A DNA stretch of 64,000 nt. Source: Amycolatopsis sp. GTDB taxonomy: Bacteria > Actinomycetota > Actinomycetes > Mycobacteriales > Pseudonocardiaceae. Below are positions 19,585 to 28,576 of this stretch, piece after piece. Position 1 is the stretch's first letter. Each line of letters begins with the position of its first letter. The DNA lies in the NCBI RefSeq assembly GCF_025464955.1, contig NZ_JAODNM010000131.1, positions 1-64,000 of the forward strand, read 5' to 3'. Position numbers and translations under genes: made by a program. The notes under the pieces are model-generated. The model was given only the letters and a program-made list of their open reading frames with translations, did no database searches and was not told the DNA's origin.

Positions 19585-20363
19585 TATTTCGCTCCTTCTG
19601 GGCGTACAGCCATGATGTCGCCGTGAAGCAGCCGACCCGCGCCCGGCACACGGGGCCGCAGCCCGAGTGCGTCGAGCAGCGCGAAAGTCGTCGCCGTGGC
19701 GGCGGTGAGCACCGGCAAGCCGGCTTCGTCCTCGACAGCCTGCACCACCGGGAAGGAGGGCATCTGCACACACGCCGAGAGCACGATCGCGTCGGCGTTC
19801 GAAACATCCAGCCTGCGCCAGTGGCGACGCAGGTCCTGCGGGTCCAGCCGGGCGACCGCCAGGTTGTCCGGCACTTCGAGGCTCAGCGCGTCGACCACTT
19901 CGACTCCACTGTCCTCGATGTACTCGGCGACCAGTTTGGTCAGCGGCTTCAGGTACGGGGTGATGATCGCGACGCGGCGCGCCCCGAGCGCGGCGATGCC
20001 GGTCAGCAGCGCACCCGCGCTCGACAGGACCGGCGCGTCGGATCCGTTCTCGCGCAGCGCGGCGGTGATCTCCGCTTCGGCCGTGCAGTGGTAGCCCGGT
20101 CCCTGCGCCATGATCGCGACCAGGCAGGCGGAGGTGACCACGTCGGGACGCGCGTCGGCGAGTTCGGCGGCCGCGCGCGGCGTCTGCGCGTTCATCGCGA
20201 GCAACTGCTCGGGCGTGACGTGCCGCATGCGCATCCGGGCGCTGTGGAAGATGAACCGGTCCTCAGGCCAGACGTCCTCGCGCGCCCGGAACATCCTCGG
20301 CAGCTCGGTCTCCATGGTGAGGTTCGAGCTGGGCACGATCATGCCGATGTGGTAGTCGGTCAT
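19584..20363 (-). CDS. nicE: Maleate cis-trans isomerase
   Basis: This 259-residue member of the Asp/Glu racemase superfamily should convert maleate to fumarate, the last step of the nicotinate pathway, with no cofactor. It has the substrate-binding PSSNLTMETELP (residues 11-22) and the two catalytic cysteines Cys80 (TSACLVAIM) and Cys198 (LSACVQMPS). Their 118-residue spacing equals that of the characterised Nocardia enzyme (Cys76/Cys194, from memory). The start at 20363 overlaps the nicX stop by ATGA, and the end overlaps the NCS1 start by one base, so it is the second gene of a tight operon. Confidence 0.9.
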   Translation of the reverse strand: MTDYHIGMIVPSSNLTMETELPRMFRAREDVWPEDRFIFHSARMRMRHVTPEQLLAMNAQTPRAAAELADARPDVVTSACLVAIMAQGPGYHCTAEAEITAALRENGSDAPVLSSAGALLTGIAALGARRVAIITPYLKPLTKLVAEYIEDSGVEVVDALSLEVPDNLAVARLDPQDLRRHWRRLDVSNADAIVLSACVQMPSFPVVQAVEDEAGLPVLTAATATTFALLDALGLRPRVPGAGRLLHGDIMAVRPEGAK

Positions 20364-21391
20364 CGACGGCCGGCCGGGCGCATCTCCGGGACGACCAGCT
20401 CGCCGCCGGCCACGATCGGCTCGTCGTCGAGGAACAGGCTGCAGCCGCGCATCGGGATGTCGAAGTGGCACGGAGTGTCGTTCGGGCCGCCCAGCTCGTT
20501 GTTCGGGCCGATGGAGAACATGACGTTGCCGTAGAACGACCGCAGCTCCATGCCCATCCCGCCGGGGAACTGGGTGAGCCCGTGCCAGTGCGCGCGCTCG
20601 TCGAGACCCCAGCCGACGTGCGACATGCCGTAACCGCGCGGGTCGTCGAACGATTTGATGTACGACGAGAGCAGGTCGGCGTCGAGGCCACCGCGGATGT
20701 CGGTGACGAAGCCCTTTTCGATGGTGAGCTTGACCGGGGTCTGCACGTAGGTGTTGAACGGCAGCAGCACGTCACCCGGGGAAAGCACGATCGTCCCGTC
20801 GACGCCGTCGTCGGTGCCGCCGGTGAAGACGAACGCCGCCGGCCAGTGGTCCCAGCGGCCCGGGGTATCGGTGTAGCCGTACTCGCTGAGCGTCGGGTAC
20901 AGACCGAGCTTGTACGTCACGTTGGTGCCCTGCGGGCTGGTGATCCGCATCGACGAGGCCTTCGAAAGCAGCTCGGCACCGATTTCGACGCGCTCGCGGA
21001 GTTCGGGGGTCGGCATCAACCTGGCCAGCAGCGGCGCGGGCTCGACCACGGTCAGGATGCGGGTACCCGCGTCCTGGATGGCGAACTGCTCCTTGCTGAA
21101 CAGCAGGAAGGTCAGGTCGATGAGCATGTCGGTCTGCTTGAGCGCCTCGACGGCAACCGGGTTGGTGCCCAGCCCGGAGTCACCGACGGCCCACGCGCCG
21201 GAACCGCCGCGCGCCGACGGGAGTCGAAGGTGGAACGTGTTCGCACCGAGCTCCTGCGCCGCGAACAGGAACGCATCCGCGTAGTCGGCTCGTTCGTCCC
21301 CACGGGAGAGCACCGAAACGGTCTCGCCCTCGTGTACCCCGCTCAGCGTCAACTGCCGTACGAAGATGTCGTTCAGCTGGTTGTGGTCCAT
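20360..21391 (-). CDS. nicX: 2,5-dihydroxypyridine 5,6-dioxygenase
   Basis: This 343-residue iron(II) extradiol-type dioxygenase of the M29-aminopeptidase-like fold should open 2,5-dihydroxypyridine to N-formylmaleamate. Candidate ligands are His258 (MSHVGWG), His309 and Asp311 (DTPCHFDIPM). These correspond in order and spacing to His265, His318 and Asp320 of Pseudomonas putida NicX as I recall them, and the length matches its 350 residues. I start at ATG 21391 because GAGAGGA lies just upstream, although a GTG six codons earlier is also in frame. It heads the minus-strand operon nicX-nicE-NCS1-glycoside hydrolase, divergent from the MarR gene. Confidence 0.92.
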   Translation of the reverse strand: MDHNQLNDIFVRQLTLSGVHEGETVSVLSRGDERADYADAFLFAAQELGANTFHLRLPSARGGSGAWAVGDSGLGTNPVAVEALKQTDMLIDLTFLLFSKEQFAIQDAGTRILTVVEPAPLLARLMPTPELRERVEIGAELLSKASSMRITSPQGTNVTYKLGLYPTLSEYGYTDTPGRWDHWPAAFVFTGGTDDGVDGTIVLSPGDVLLPFNTYVQTPVKLTIEKGFVTDIRGGLDADLLSSYIKSFDDPRGYGMSHVGWGLDERAHWHGLTQFPGGMGMELRSFYGNVMFSIGPNNELGGPNDTPCHFDIPMRGCSLFLDDEPIVAGGELVVPEMRPAGRR

Positions 21392-21489
21392 CGAGATCCT
21401 CTCGAACACGGAATTAGTCCGGGCACTGACTATCTACTCTCGGACGCGTTCCGGTCAAGAGGGTGAACCGTTCGTGATTAGCTAGACAC
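21392..21489. promoter_or_regulatory. Divergent nic promoter/operator region
   Basis: This 98-base region separates nicX (-) from the marR gene (+). It contains TAGTC (21415-21419) and GACTA (21428-21432) as a 5-bp inverted repeat with 8-base spacer, close to the nicX start, and TTAGCTAG just before the marR ATG. These are the most operator-like and -10-like elements visible. The MarR protein is the expected binder. Confidence 0.5.
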
Positions 21490-21969
21490 ATGGCGGGTAC
21501 AGCTGACGAAACACCACTGACCAAAACGGACGCCCCGGAGACGCCCGAGCGACTGCTGGCCGCGCCCGGATATGTGGCCAGGCGTCTCTACCAGGCTTAT
21601 CTGTCCGCTTGGGTGCGCCGGGTCGACGGAACGCTGACCGGCCCGCAGTTCGCCGTGCTGACCGCCGTCGGCAGCTATCCCGGCGTCGATCAGGGATCTC
21701 TCGCGTCGTCCGTGGCGCTTGACCGCTCGACCATGGCGGACATCGTCCGCCGGCTCGAGGATCGCGACCTCGTCGTCCGCGAAACCGCCGCGAACGACGG
21801 CCGCCGCAAGCTGCTGTACCTGTCCGACCAAGGCGCGGCGAAGCTCGACGAGGTCAACACCCGCGCCCACGAACTCGACGAGCTTCTGCTCGCCGAATAC
21901 TCGCCCAGCCAGCGGAAACGCCTCCTCGACGAGGTCACCGAACTGGCCGAGCTCTGGGAAAGCCTGTAA
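21490..21969 (+). CDS. nicR: MarR-family regulator of the nicotinate genes
   Basis: This 159-residue winged-helix protein has the MarR core LTGPQFAVLTAVGSYPGV, then SLASSVALDRSTMADIVRRL (recognition helix) and the wing DGRRKLLYLSDQG. It lies between the two divergent nic operons, the position of NicR in Pseudomonas. By analogy it should repress both promoters and be released by 6-hydroxynicotinate or a later intermediate. The symbol is given by context and family, not by a specific sequence signature. A hairpin after the gene separates it from nicC. Confidence 0.82.
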   Translation: MAGTADETPLTKTDAPETPERLLAAPGYVARRLYQAYLSAWVRRVDGTLTGPQFAVLTAVGSYPGVDQGSLASSVALDRSTMADIVRRLEDRDLVVRETAANDGRRKLLYLSDQGAAKLDEVNTRAHELDELLLAEYSPSQRKRLLDEVTELAELWESL

Positions 21970-21982
21970 GCGCAGGTCGACA

Positions 21983-22028
21983 CTCGTGAGAGTTCCGGCT
22001 GGTTCTGATCGGCCGGAACACCCACGAG
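21983..22028 (+). terminator. Two-part hairpin after the marR gene
   Basis: CTCGTG/CACGAG (6 bp) and GTTCCGGC/GCCGGAAC (8 bp) stack across a symmetric 3x3 internal loop around a 12-base loop. It lies 13 bases after the marR stop in a 161-base intergenic region. It may terminate or attenuate transcription before nicC. The rest of the region to 22130 presumably holds the nicC promoter. Confidence 0.65.
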
Positions 22029-22130
22029 CTCTGATTGTTTCCGGCGGGTTTCATTCGGCCAAGGGGGTTGCGGTTTGGGATCGTCCGTGTTCGGATTATC
22101 TCCTTCGACCCCCGGCGGAAGTGAGGACCA

Positions 22131-23399
22131 GTGTCTGCGAGTCAGTCGTACAGTGTGGTGGTTGCCGGCGGTGGACTCGGCGGGCTCACGGCGGCGTTGT
22201 CGTTGCGGCACAAGGGTCTTCGAGTCACCGTGCTGGAGCAGGCCCCGCAGCTCGGCGAGGTCGGGGCGGGGATCCAGACCGCGCCGAACGCCAGCCGGAT
22301 CCTGATCGGACTCGGCCTGCGCGCCCAACTGGAAGCCATCCACACCGAGCCACTCGACCAGGTTCGCCGTCGATGGAAGGACGGCAGCGTCATCGCGATG
22401 ACGTCGCTGGGCGACCGCTGCAAGCGCGAGTACAACGCCCCCTACTGGCACTACCACCGCGCTGACCTGCACAAAGTCCTCCTCGACGCCTGCGTCGACC
22501 CCGACGGGCCCGGCCCGGTGGTGCAAATCCGTACCAACAGCCAGGTCGTCGACGTCGACCGCGCCGACCCGGCACGTCCCATCGCTGTCACCTCCGGCGG
22601 CGAGCGCTATCCGGCCGACGTCGTCATCGGCGCGGACGGCATCCGGTCGAGCGTGCGCGACGCGCTCGACCTGCCCGACACGCTGGTGTTCTCCGGCGAA
22701 ATGGCCTATCGGGTGCTGATCCCCGGCGACAAGATCGCGGCCGACCCGGCGACGCGCTGGCTCGTGGACCGTTTCCAGAGCACGATCTGGTACGGCCCGG
22801 ACCGCCACCTCGTGCACTACATGATCCGCGGCGGGCAGTTCCTCAACGTGGTCGCGATCGTGCCGTGCTCCCCGGAGATCGAGCGCAAGTGGTCCGGTCC
22901 GGCGTCCGCCGACGAACTCGTCGACGCCTTTCCCGGCTGGGACGACCGAGTCGCTTCGATGCTCTCGAAGTCCGAAGGCGACGCGACGGTGTGGGCGATG
23001 TTCCACCGACGCCGCGATCCGGTGTGGACGGACGGCCATGTGGTGCTGCTCGGCGACGCCTGCCACGCCATGCTGCCGTACCAGGCCCAGGGTGCGTCTC
23101 AGGCCATGGAGGACGCTGCCGTGCTGGCCGAAGAACTGGGCGCTGTCACCGTTTCCGGCATCGGCGACGCGCTCGCGCGCTACGTGTCGCGCCGGGCGAA
23201 ACACGCCGGCATGGTCCAGGACGCCTCGTGGCAGAACATGTCGTTCTACCACCTTCCGGACGGGCCTGAGCAGCGGGCGCGGGACGCGAAACTGAAGGAC
23301 TTCAATGGCGAGTCCGACGTTTCCTACGACTGGTTGTGGCGCGGAACCCCGTTGCACGACAAGGACCTCGAGGCTTTTTCCTACCAGTTCCGCAAGTAG
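22131..23399 (+). CDS. nicC: 6-hydroxynicotinate 3-monooxygenase-type flavoprotein
   Basis: This 422-residue group A FAD-dependent aromatic hydroxylase has the FAD-binding GGGLGG (residues 13-18), GADG (167-170) and GDACHAMLPYQAQGA (308-322) motifs. Several segments resemble Pseudomonas NicC, for example KREYNAPYWHYHRADLH against its RREYGAAYITIHRGDLH. It should perform decarboxylative hydroxylation of 6-hydroxynicotinate to 2,5-dihydroxypyridine using NADH and O2. Salicylate-hydroxylase-like enzymes share the fold, so the assignment rests partly on the cluster. The GTG start follows a GGAAGTGAGG-like site. Downstream genes follow closely. Confidence 0.88.
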   Translation: MSASQSYSVVVAGGGLGGLTAALSLRHKGLRVTVLEQAPQLGEVGAGIQTAPNASRILIGLGLRAQLEAIHTEPLDQVRRRWKDGSVIAMTSLGDRCKREYNAPYWHYHRADLHKVLLDACVDPDGPGPVVQIRTNSQVVDVDRADPARPIAVTSGGERYPADVVIGADGIRSSVRDALDLPDTLVFSGEMAYRVLIPGDKIAADPATRWLVDRFQSTIWYGPDRHLVHYMIRGGQFLNVVAIVPCSPEIERKWSGPASADELVDAFPGWDDRVASMLSKSEGDATVWAMFHRRRDPVWTDGHVVLLGDACHAMLPYQAQGASQAMEDAAVLAEELGAVTVSGIGDALARYVSRRAKHAGMVQDASWQNMSFYHLPDGPEQRARDAKLKDFNGESDVSYDWLWRGTPLHDKDLEAFSYQFRK

Positions 23400-23419
23400 C
23401 GAACCCCCGGAGGACGGCC

Positions 23420-24856
23420 ATGATCACCGGTGACCGGATCGTGCAGGAGCTGCCCTGGCGGTGGCGAGTCCAAGGACGCATCTTCCTGATCGGAGGACTC
23501 GGCTACCTGTTCGACGCGTGGGACGTCGCGTTGAACGGCTACCTCACGCCGTTACTGGGCACGGAGTTCGGGCTTTCGGCGGGCGGGCGCGGCCTGGTCG
23601 CGAGTGCCAACCTGATCGGGATGGCCGTCGGCGCGGTCGTCTGGGGCACGGTCGCGGACCGGGTGGGCCGGAAGAAGGCCTTCAGCCTCACCCTGCTGAT
23701 CTTCTCGGTGTTCTCCGTCCTCGCCGCCGCCTCGCCGGACTACGAGATCTTCCTGGTACTGCGGTTCGCCGCCGGGTTCGGCCTCGGCGGCTGCATCCCG
23801 GTCGACTACGCGCTGGTCAGCGAGTTCTCGCCGAGACGGCAGCGAGGGAAGATACTGGCGGCGATGGATGTGTGGTGGCCGATCGGCGCGACGTTGTGCG
23901 GAGTGGTGTCCACCGCGCTGGTACCGCTGAGCGGGAACTGGCGGTGGATGCTGCTGGTGATGCTCCTGCCCGCGCTGTTGCTGTTCTGGGTCCGCCGCGG
24001 CATCCCGGAATCACCCCTCTACCTGGTCCGGGTGGGCCGCGAGCGGGAAGCCCGCGAAGTCATCGACAAGCTCGTCGCCGACACCGGCGCTCTGGTGCGC
24101 GAATACGCCGTACCCGAGCCGATCGCCGAGGAGACTCGGGCGCGGGGCGTCCGGGCGGCCGCGCAGCAGCTTCGGCGGGTATGGGCGTTCGATCCGCGCA
24201 TCACCTCGGTCGCGTGGGCCTTGTTCGTCACGATCATGCTGGTCTACTACGCCGCGTTGAGCTGGATGCCGTCGATCCTGAAAGCACAGGGCTACGGCTC
24301 CACGGCGGCGTTCACCGGGACGACGGTGATGAGCGGGCTCGGGATCGTCGGCGTGGTCGTCTCGGCACTGCTGGTCGACGTCGTCGGCCGCAAATGGGTC
24401 ATCGGCGTTTCGGCGCCGGTCGCGTCGGCGGCGCTGGTGGTGTTCGCGATCGTCCTGGGCCTGCACGGACCGACCGTATTCTGGCTGGGGGTGTTCGGGT
24501 TCTTCGTCCAGATCGCGATTCCCGTGCTCTACGCCTATGTTTCCGAGCTCTACCCGACGGACCTGCGGGCGAGCGGGTTCGGCTGGGCGTCGTCGGTCAG
24601 CCGGGTGGTCACCGGGTTCACCCCGGTCATCTTCGGCAGTCTTCTGTGGCCGGTGCTCGGTCTGCCGTGGACGTTCACCCTGATGGGAGTGATCGTGGTC
24701 GCCGCCGTGCTGTGGATGGCGAAAGCCGCGCCCGAGACGAAAAATCGGGAACTGGACGGCGCCGACAGCGCCGGCAGCGCCGCCGCTGACCACAACGCCG
24801 ACAGCGCCTCCAGCGCCATCGCGGCTGCCGAAGACGCCGTGGTGGGAGGCGCATGA
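23420..24856 (+). CDS. nicT: MFS transporter of the nicotinate cluster (aromatic-acid:H+ symporter type)
   Basis: This 478-residue, 12-TM major facilitator protein has the motif WGTVADRVGRKKAF between TM2 and TM3, and ELYPTDLRASGFG in its second half, as in metabolite:H+ symporters of the AAHS and sugar-porter groups. The start at 23420 has CCCGGAGG eight bases upstream; an earlier in-frame codon at 23336 lies inside nicC and is rejected. It probably imports nicotinate or 6-hydroxynicotinate. The C-terminal tail is rich in Ala, Asp and Ser repeats (ADSAGSAAADHNADSASS). It overlaps the next gene by ATGA. Confidence 0.82.
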   Translation: MITGDRIVQELPWRWRVQGRIFLIGGLGYLFDAWDVALNGYLTPLLGTEFGLSAGGRGLVASANLIGMAVGAVVWGTVADRVGRKKAFSLTLLIFSVFSVLAAASPDYEIFLVLRFAAGFGLGGCIPVDYALVSEFSPRRQRGKILAAMDVWWPIGATLCGVVSTALVPLSGNWRWMLLVMLLPALLLFWVRRGIPESPLYLVRVGREREAREVIDKLVADTGALVREYAVPEPIAEETRARGVRAAAQQLRRVWAFDPRITSVAWALFVTIMLVYYAALSWMPSILKAQGYGSTAAFTGTTVMSGLGIVGVVVSALLVDVVGRKWVIGVSAPVASAALVVFAIVLGLHGPTVFWLGVFGFFVQIAIPVLYAYVSELYPTDLRASGFGWASSVSRVVTGFTPVIFGSLLWPVLGLPWTFTLMGVIVVAAVLWMAKAAPETKNRELDGADSAGSAAADHNADSASSAIAAAEDAVVGGA

Positions 24857-25710
24857 AACCCGCGTCGTTCGTGTACCACCGGGCTCACGACGTCGTCGGC
24901 GCCGGTCGGCTGCTCGCGGAACTCGGGGACGAGGCGAAGCTCATCGCCGGCGGGCAAAGCCTGGTGCCGATGATGAACTTCCGGCTCGCCCGGCCGCGGC
25001 ACCTCGTCGACATCGGCGGCCTGCGCGAACTGTCGTATCTGCGGGTGGACGAATCCGGCCTGCACATCGGCGCGCTCACGACGCACCACGAAGTCGAGAC
25101 CGCGGCCGAGACGGCGCCGGGTAGCGGGTTCGAGCTCCTGCGCGCGGCAATGGGCTGGGTCGGGCACCTGCCGATCCGGACGCGCGGCACCGTGGGCGGC
25201 AGCCTGGCGCACGGCGACGCGACCGCCGAATGGTGCCTGCTCGCCGTGGTGCTGGACGCGTACGTCGTCGCGGCGAAGGGCGACGGGACGCGCCGGAAGA
25301 TCGCCGCGCACGAGCTGTTCCTCGGCTTTTTCTCGACGTCGCTCGAACCCGGCGAGCTCATCGTCGAGATCGTCTTCCCCCGCGCGGCTCCCCACGCCGC
25401 GATCGCCGAGTTCGCCCTGCGACGCGGCGACTTCGCCATTGTCGCGGCGCTCGTGACCCTCGAGCTGGACGGCGAGCGGCTGCGCGGCGCCAGGATCGTC
25501 CTCGGTGGCGTGTCCGAAATGCCCCAACGGGTTCCCGCGGCCGAAGCAGTGCTGGTCGGAGAGGTGACGTCCGAGCTTTTCGCCACGTGCGCGGACGCGG
25601 CGGCGTCGGCCATCGACCCACCGAGTGACGCCAACGGCAGCGCGGACTACCGCCGCGAGCTGACCCGGACGCTGGTCGCCCAAGCATGCAAGGAGGCGGC
25701 GTCGCGATGA
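24853..25710 (+). CDS. Molybdenum hydroxylase FAD-binding subunit (CoxM/XdhB-like)
   Basis: This 285-residue medium subunit of a xanthine-dehydrogenase-family enzyme carries FAD through AGGQSLVPMMNFRLA (about residues 36-50) and the RTRGTVGGSLAHGDATAEW segment (about 111-130). It passes electrons from the 2Fe-2S subunit to the external acceptor. It is the first of three structural subunits encoded in the order FAD, Mo, FeS, joined by ATGA overlaps on both sides. In this cluster the complex should hydroxylate nicotinate at C6 (inference from the other pathway genes). Confidence 0.9.
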   Translation: MKPASFVYHRAHDVVGAGRLLAELGDEAKLIAGGQSLVPMMNFRLARPRHLVDIGGLRELSYLRVDESGLHIGALTTHHEVETAAETAPGSGFELLRAAMGWVGHLPIRTRGTVGGSLAHGDATAEWCLLAVVLDAYVVAAKGDGTRRKIAAHELFLGFFSTSLEPGELIVEIVFPRAAPHAAIAEFALRRGDFAIVAALVTLELDGERLRGARIVLGGVSEMPQRVPAAEAVLVGEVTSELFATCADAAASAIDPPSDANGSADYRRELTRTLVAQACKEAASR

Positions 25711-28082
25711 CGGCCACGCACGAACCGCGGTTCGCGGCATCCGGGAAGTGGGTCGGCGCGTCGGTGAAGCGCAAGGAGGACCCGCGCCTGCTCACCGGCC
25801 GCGGACGCTTCGTCGACGACGTCCACCTGCCGCGCATGCTCCACGCGCAGTTCGTGCGCAGCACGGTCGCGTCGGGCACGGTCACGTCGCTCGACCTTTC
25901 CGCGGTCCTCGACGTCCCGGGCGTCGTCGCCGCGTTCAGCGCCGAAGACCTCGATCTCGCCGACATCACCGCCGTGCTCGACCGGCCGGCGTCGGAGTTC
26001 GTGCCCACCGCGATGCCGGTGCTCGCGCGCGACCGGGTGAGGTACGTCGGCGAGCCGCTGGCGATCGTGATCGCCGAAGACCCTTACGCCGTCGAGGACG
26101 GTCTCGAAGCCGCGAAGGTCATGTACGACGCCGACACGCCTGTCGTGTCCGACGAGCAAGCGCTCTCCCCCGGCGCTCCACTCGTCCACGCCGACGCAGC
26201 GGCGAACACGCTGCTCGACGTTTCCATGTTCGCCACCGAGGGCATCGACGACATCTTCGCGACCGCTGCCCACGTCGTGCGGGTGCGAGCCAAGACCGGG
26301 CGGCAGAACGCCCTGCCGCTGGAGACCCGCGGCGCGGTGGTCAACTGGGACGACCGCGACGGCCAACTGATCGTCCAGACCTGCACCCAGGTCCCCCACC
26401 AGGTCAGGACGGTGATGGCGCGGTGTCTCGGCCGCGACGAACGCACCGTGCGGGTGCTTGTCCCCGACATGGGCGGTGGTTTCGGGCAGAAATGCGTCGT
26501 CGGGCGGGAGGAGATCGCCGTCGCGGCGGCGTCGCTGCGCCTGGACCGCCCGGTCAAGTGGATCGAGGACCGCAAGGATGCGCTTGCCGCGTCGTTCCTG
26601 GCGCGCGAGCAACGATACGACGCCCGCGCCGCATTCGACGCCGACGGGAACATCCTCGGCCTCGACGTCGACATCGTCTGCGACATGGGCGCGTACTCCT
26701 GCTACCCGTTCACCGCCGGCATCGAGCCGCTGATGGCCTCTGCCGAGATGCCCAGCGTCTACCGCGTCCCCGCCTACCGGGTCCGGGCACGCGCGATCAC
26801 CACGAACAAGGCGCCGACGGCGCCGTACCGCGGGGTCAGCCGCCCGCAGTACGTCATGGTGATGGAGCGGCTGTTCGAACGCGCCGCCCGCGAACTGCGG
26901 CTGGACGCGGTGGAAGTGCGCCGCCGCAACGTCATCACGCAGTTCCCGTACACGGGCATCAACAACGTCACCTACGATCCCGGTTCCTATCTCGAAGCGC
27001 TGAACCTCTGCGAGCGGATCGTGATCGACGAAGGCTGGTACGAGCGCAAGGCCGCGCTGGCGGCCGATGGGCGGATCCTCGGCATCGGCTATTCGTGCTT
27101 CAGCGAGCGGACCGGCTACGGCTCCGACGCGTTCGCGAAACGCAAGATGACCGTAGTGCCCGGGTACGACATTTCCGAGATCCGGATGGACACCAGCGGG
27201 TCGGTCGTCGTCACGACGGGGACGATGAGCCACGGCCAGAGCCACGAAACGACGATGGCGCAGATCGTGGCCGACGAGCTGGCGCTGGAACTGGACAAGG
27301 TGAAGATCGTCCAGGGCGACACCGACCGCATCACCTACGGCTGGGGCTCGTTCGCCAGCCGGTCGATCACCATCGGCGGCAGCGCGGTCGGGCTCGCCGC
27401 GACGAAGCTGGGCGACAAGCTCATCGCGGTGGCCGCGCACCTGCTGGACACCCGGCCGGACAACCTCGAGCTCGACCGAGGCGGTGTCCGGCAGCTCGAC
27501 GACCACACCCGCCGACTTTCCTATGAGGACATCGCCGACGTCGCTTACCTCAAGGCGCACCTGTTGCCGAAGGACGCGGATCCAGGCCTCGCCGCGACGG
27601 CGTCGTTCGACGTCGCCGGGGACGGCACGTTCTCCAACGCCACGCACGGGGTCGTCGTCGAGCTGCATCCCGGGACCGGTCGGGTCGAGATCCTGCGGTA
27701 CGTGTGCGTCGAGGACTGCGGAGTCGCCATCAATCCACAGATCGTCGAGGGTCAGGCGCGGGGCGGTATCGCACAGGGCATCGCCGGTGCGCTGTTCGAG
27801 GAAGTCACCTACGACGCCCAGGGCGAGCCGTCGTGCGCCAGCTTCATCGACTACAAGATCCCTACCGCGTCGGAGATGCCGGATATTTCCGTCCACCACC
27901 TGGAAACCCCGTGCGCGTTCACTCGCAGCGGCGCGAAGGGCGCCGGTGAAGGCGGCACGATCGGCGCGCCCGCCGCGGTGCTCAACGCCGTCAACGACGG
28001 CCTGCGTGACACCGGCATCGAGCTCGACAACACGCCCATCACCCCGGAAGCCGTGCATCGGGCGTTAAGGAGCCGAGGATGA
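25707..28082 (+). CDS. Molybdenum hydroxylase catalytic subunit, probable nicotinate hydroxylase
   Basis: This 791-residue molybdopterin-binding large subunit of the xanthine dehydrogenase/aldehyde oxidase family has a conserved start (VGASVKRKEDPRLLTGRGRF), MGGGFGQK (Mo-cofactor region), PYRGVSRPQ, GQSHETTMAQI and the catalytic glutamate in KGAGEGGTIG (Glu748). It lacks the AYRCSFR loop of true CO dehydrogenases. Cluster context makes 6-hydroxylation of nicotinate the most likely reaction. Pseudomonas uses a two-gene NicAB enzyme with cytochrome domains, whereas this is the three-subunit FAD form. ATG at 25707 overlaps the preceding stop. Confidence 0.88.
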   Translation: MTATHEPRFAASGKWVGASVKRKEDPRLLTGRGRFVDDVHLPRMLHAQFVRSTVASGTVTSLDLSAVLDVPGVVAAFSAEDLDLADITAVLDRPASEFVPTAMPVLARDRVRYVGEPLAIVIAEDPYAVEDGLEAAKVMYDADTPVVSDEQALSPGAPLVHADAAANTLLDVSMFATEGIDDIFATAAHVVRVRAKTGRQNALPLETRGAVVNWDDRDGQLIVQTCTQVPHQVRTVMARCLGRDERTVRVLVPDMGGGFGQKCVVGREEIAVAAASLRLDRPVKWIEDRKDALAASFLAREQRYDARAAFDADGNILGLDVDIVCDMGAYSCYPFTAGIEPLMASAEMPSVYRVPAYRVRARAITTNKAPTAPYRGVSRPQYVMVMERLFERAARELRLDAVEVRRRNVITQFPYTGINNVTYDPGSYLEALNLCERIVIDEGWYERKAALAADGRILGIGYSCFSERTGYGSDAFAKRKMTVVPGYDISEIRMDTSGSVVVTTGTMSHGQSHETTMAQIVADELALELDKVKIVQGDTDRITYGWGSFASRSITIGGSAVGLAATKLGDKLIAVAAHLLDTRPDNLELDRGGVRQLDDHTRRLSYEDIADVAYLKAHLLPKDADPGLAATASFDVAGDGTFSNATHGVVVELHPGTGRVEILRYVCVEDCGVAINPQIVEGQARGGIAQGIAGALFEEVTYDAQGEPSCASFIDYKIPTASEMPDISVHHLETPCAFTRSGAKGAGEGGTIGAPAAVLNAVNDGLRDTGIELDNTPITPEAVHRALRSRG

Positions 28083-28576
28083 CCGACCGCTACCTCATCA
28101 CCCTGACGGTCAACGACGCCGAACACGAGCTGCTCGTCGAGCCCCGGCGCACCCTCGCCGACGTGCTGCGCCACGACCTCGAACTCACCGGCACCCATGT
28201 CGGCTGCGAACACGGGATCTGCGGCGCGTGCACGGTCCTGCTCGACGACGCCCCCGTCCGCGCGTGCCTGATGTTCGCCGTCCAGCTCGAAGGCCGCGAG
28301 ATCCGGACGGTGGAATCCCTGTCGGAGGACGGGGAGCTCAACGACCTGCAACAGTGCTTCTCCGCCCGTCACGGCCTGCAGTGCGGGTTCTGCACGCCGG
28401 GGTTCCTCATGCTGGCCACCGGTTTCCTCGCCGAGAAACCCCAGGCGGACAAGCAAGAGATCCGCGAGGCGGTGGCGTCGAACCTGTGCCGCTGCACCGG
28501 GTACCAGAACATCGTCGAAGCGATCGACGACTGCGCGACGGCACGCCGCTCGCGCCAAGAAGGGGCAACACGATGA
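28079..28576 (+). CDS. Molybdenum hydroxylase 2Fe-2S subunit
   Basis: This 165-residue iron-sulfur subunit has a plant-type ferredoxin cluster ligated by Cys43, Cys48, Cys51 and Cys63 (CEHGICGAC, then C) and a second cluster ligated by Cys102, Cys105, Cys137 and Cys139 (CGFC, CRC). All eight ligands are present. It carries electrons from the molybdenum centre to the FAD subunit. Start and stop both overlap neighbours by ATGA, so all three subunits are translationally coupled. Confidence 0.94.
   Translation: MTDRYLITLTVNDAEHELLVEPRRTLADVLRHDLELTGTHVGCEHGICGACTVLLDDAPVRACLMFAVQLEGREIRTVESLSEDGELNDLQQCFSARHGLQCGFCTPGFLMLATGFLAEKPQADKQEIREAVASNLCRCTGYQNIVEAIDDCATARRSRQEGATR

Noticed and set aside
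25647-28058. An 803-codon antisense frame under the molybdenum subunit
   Set aside because: The sense strand has clear family motifs and operon overlaps. The antisense product is compositionally odd and matches nothing known.
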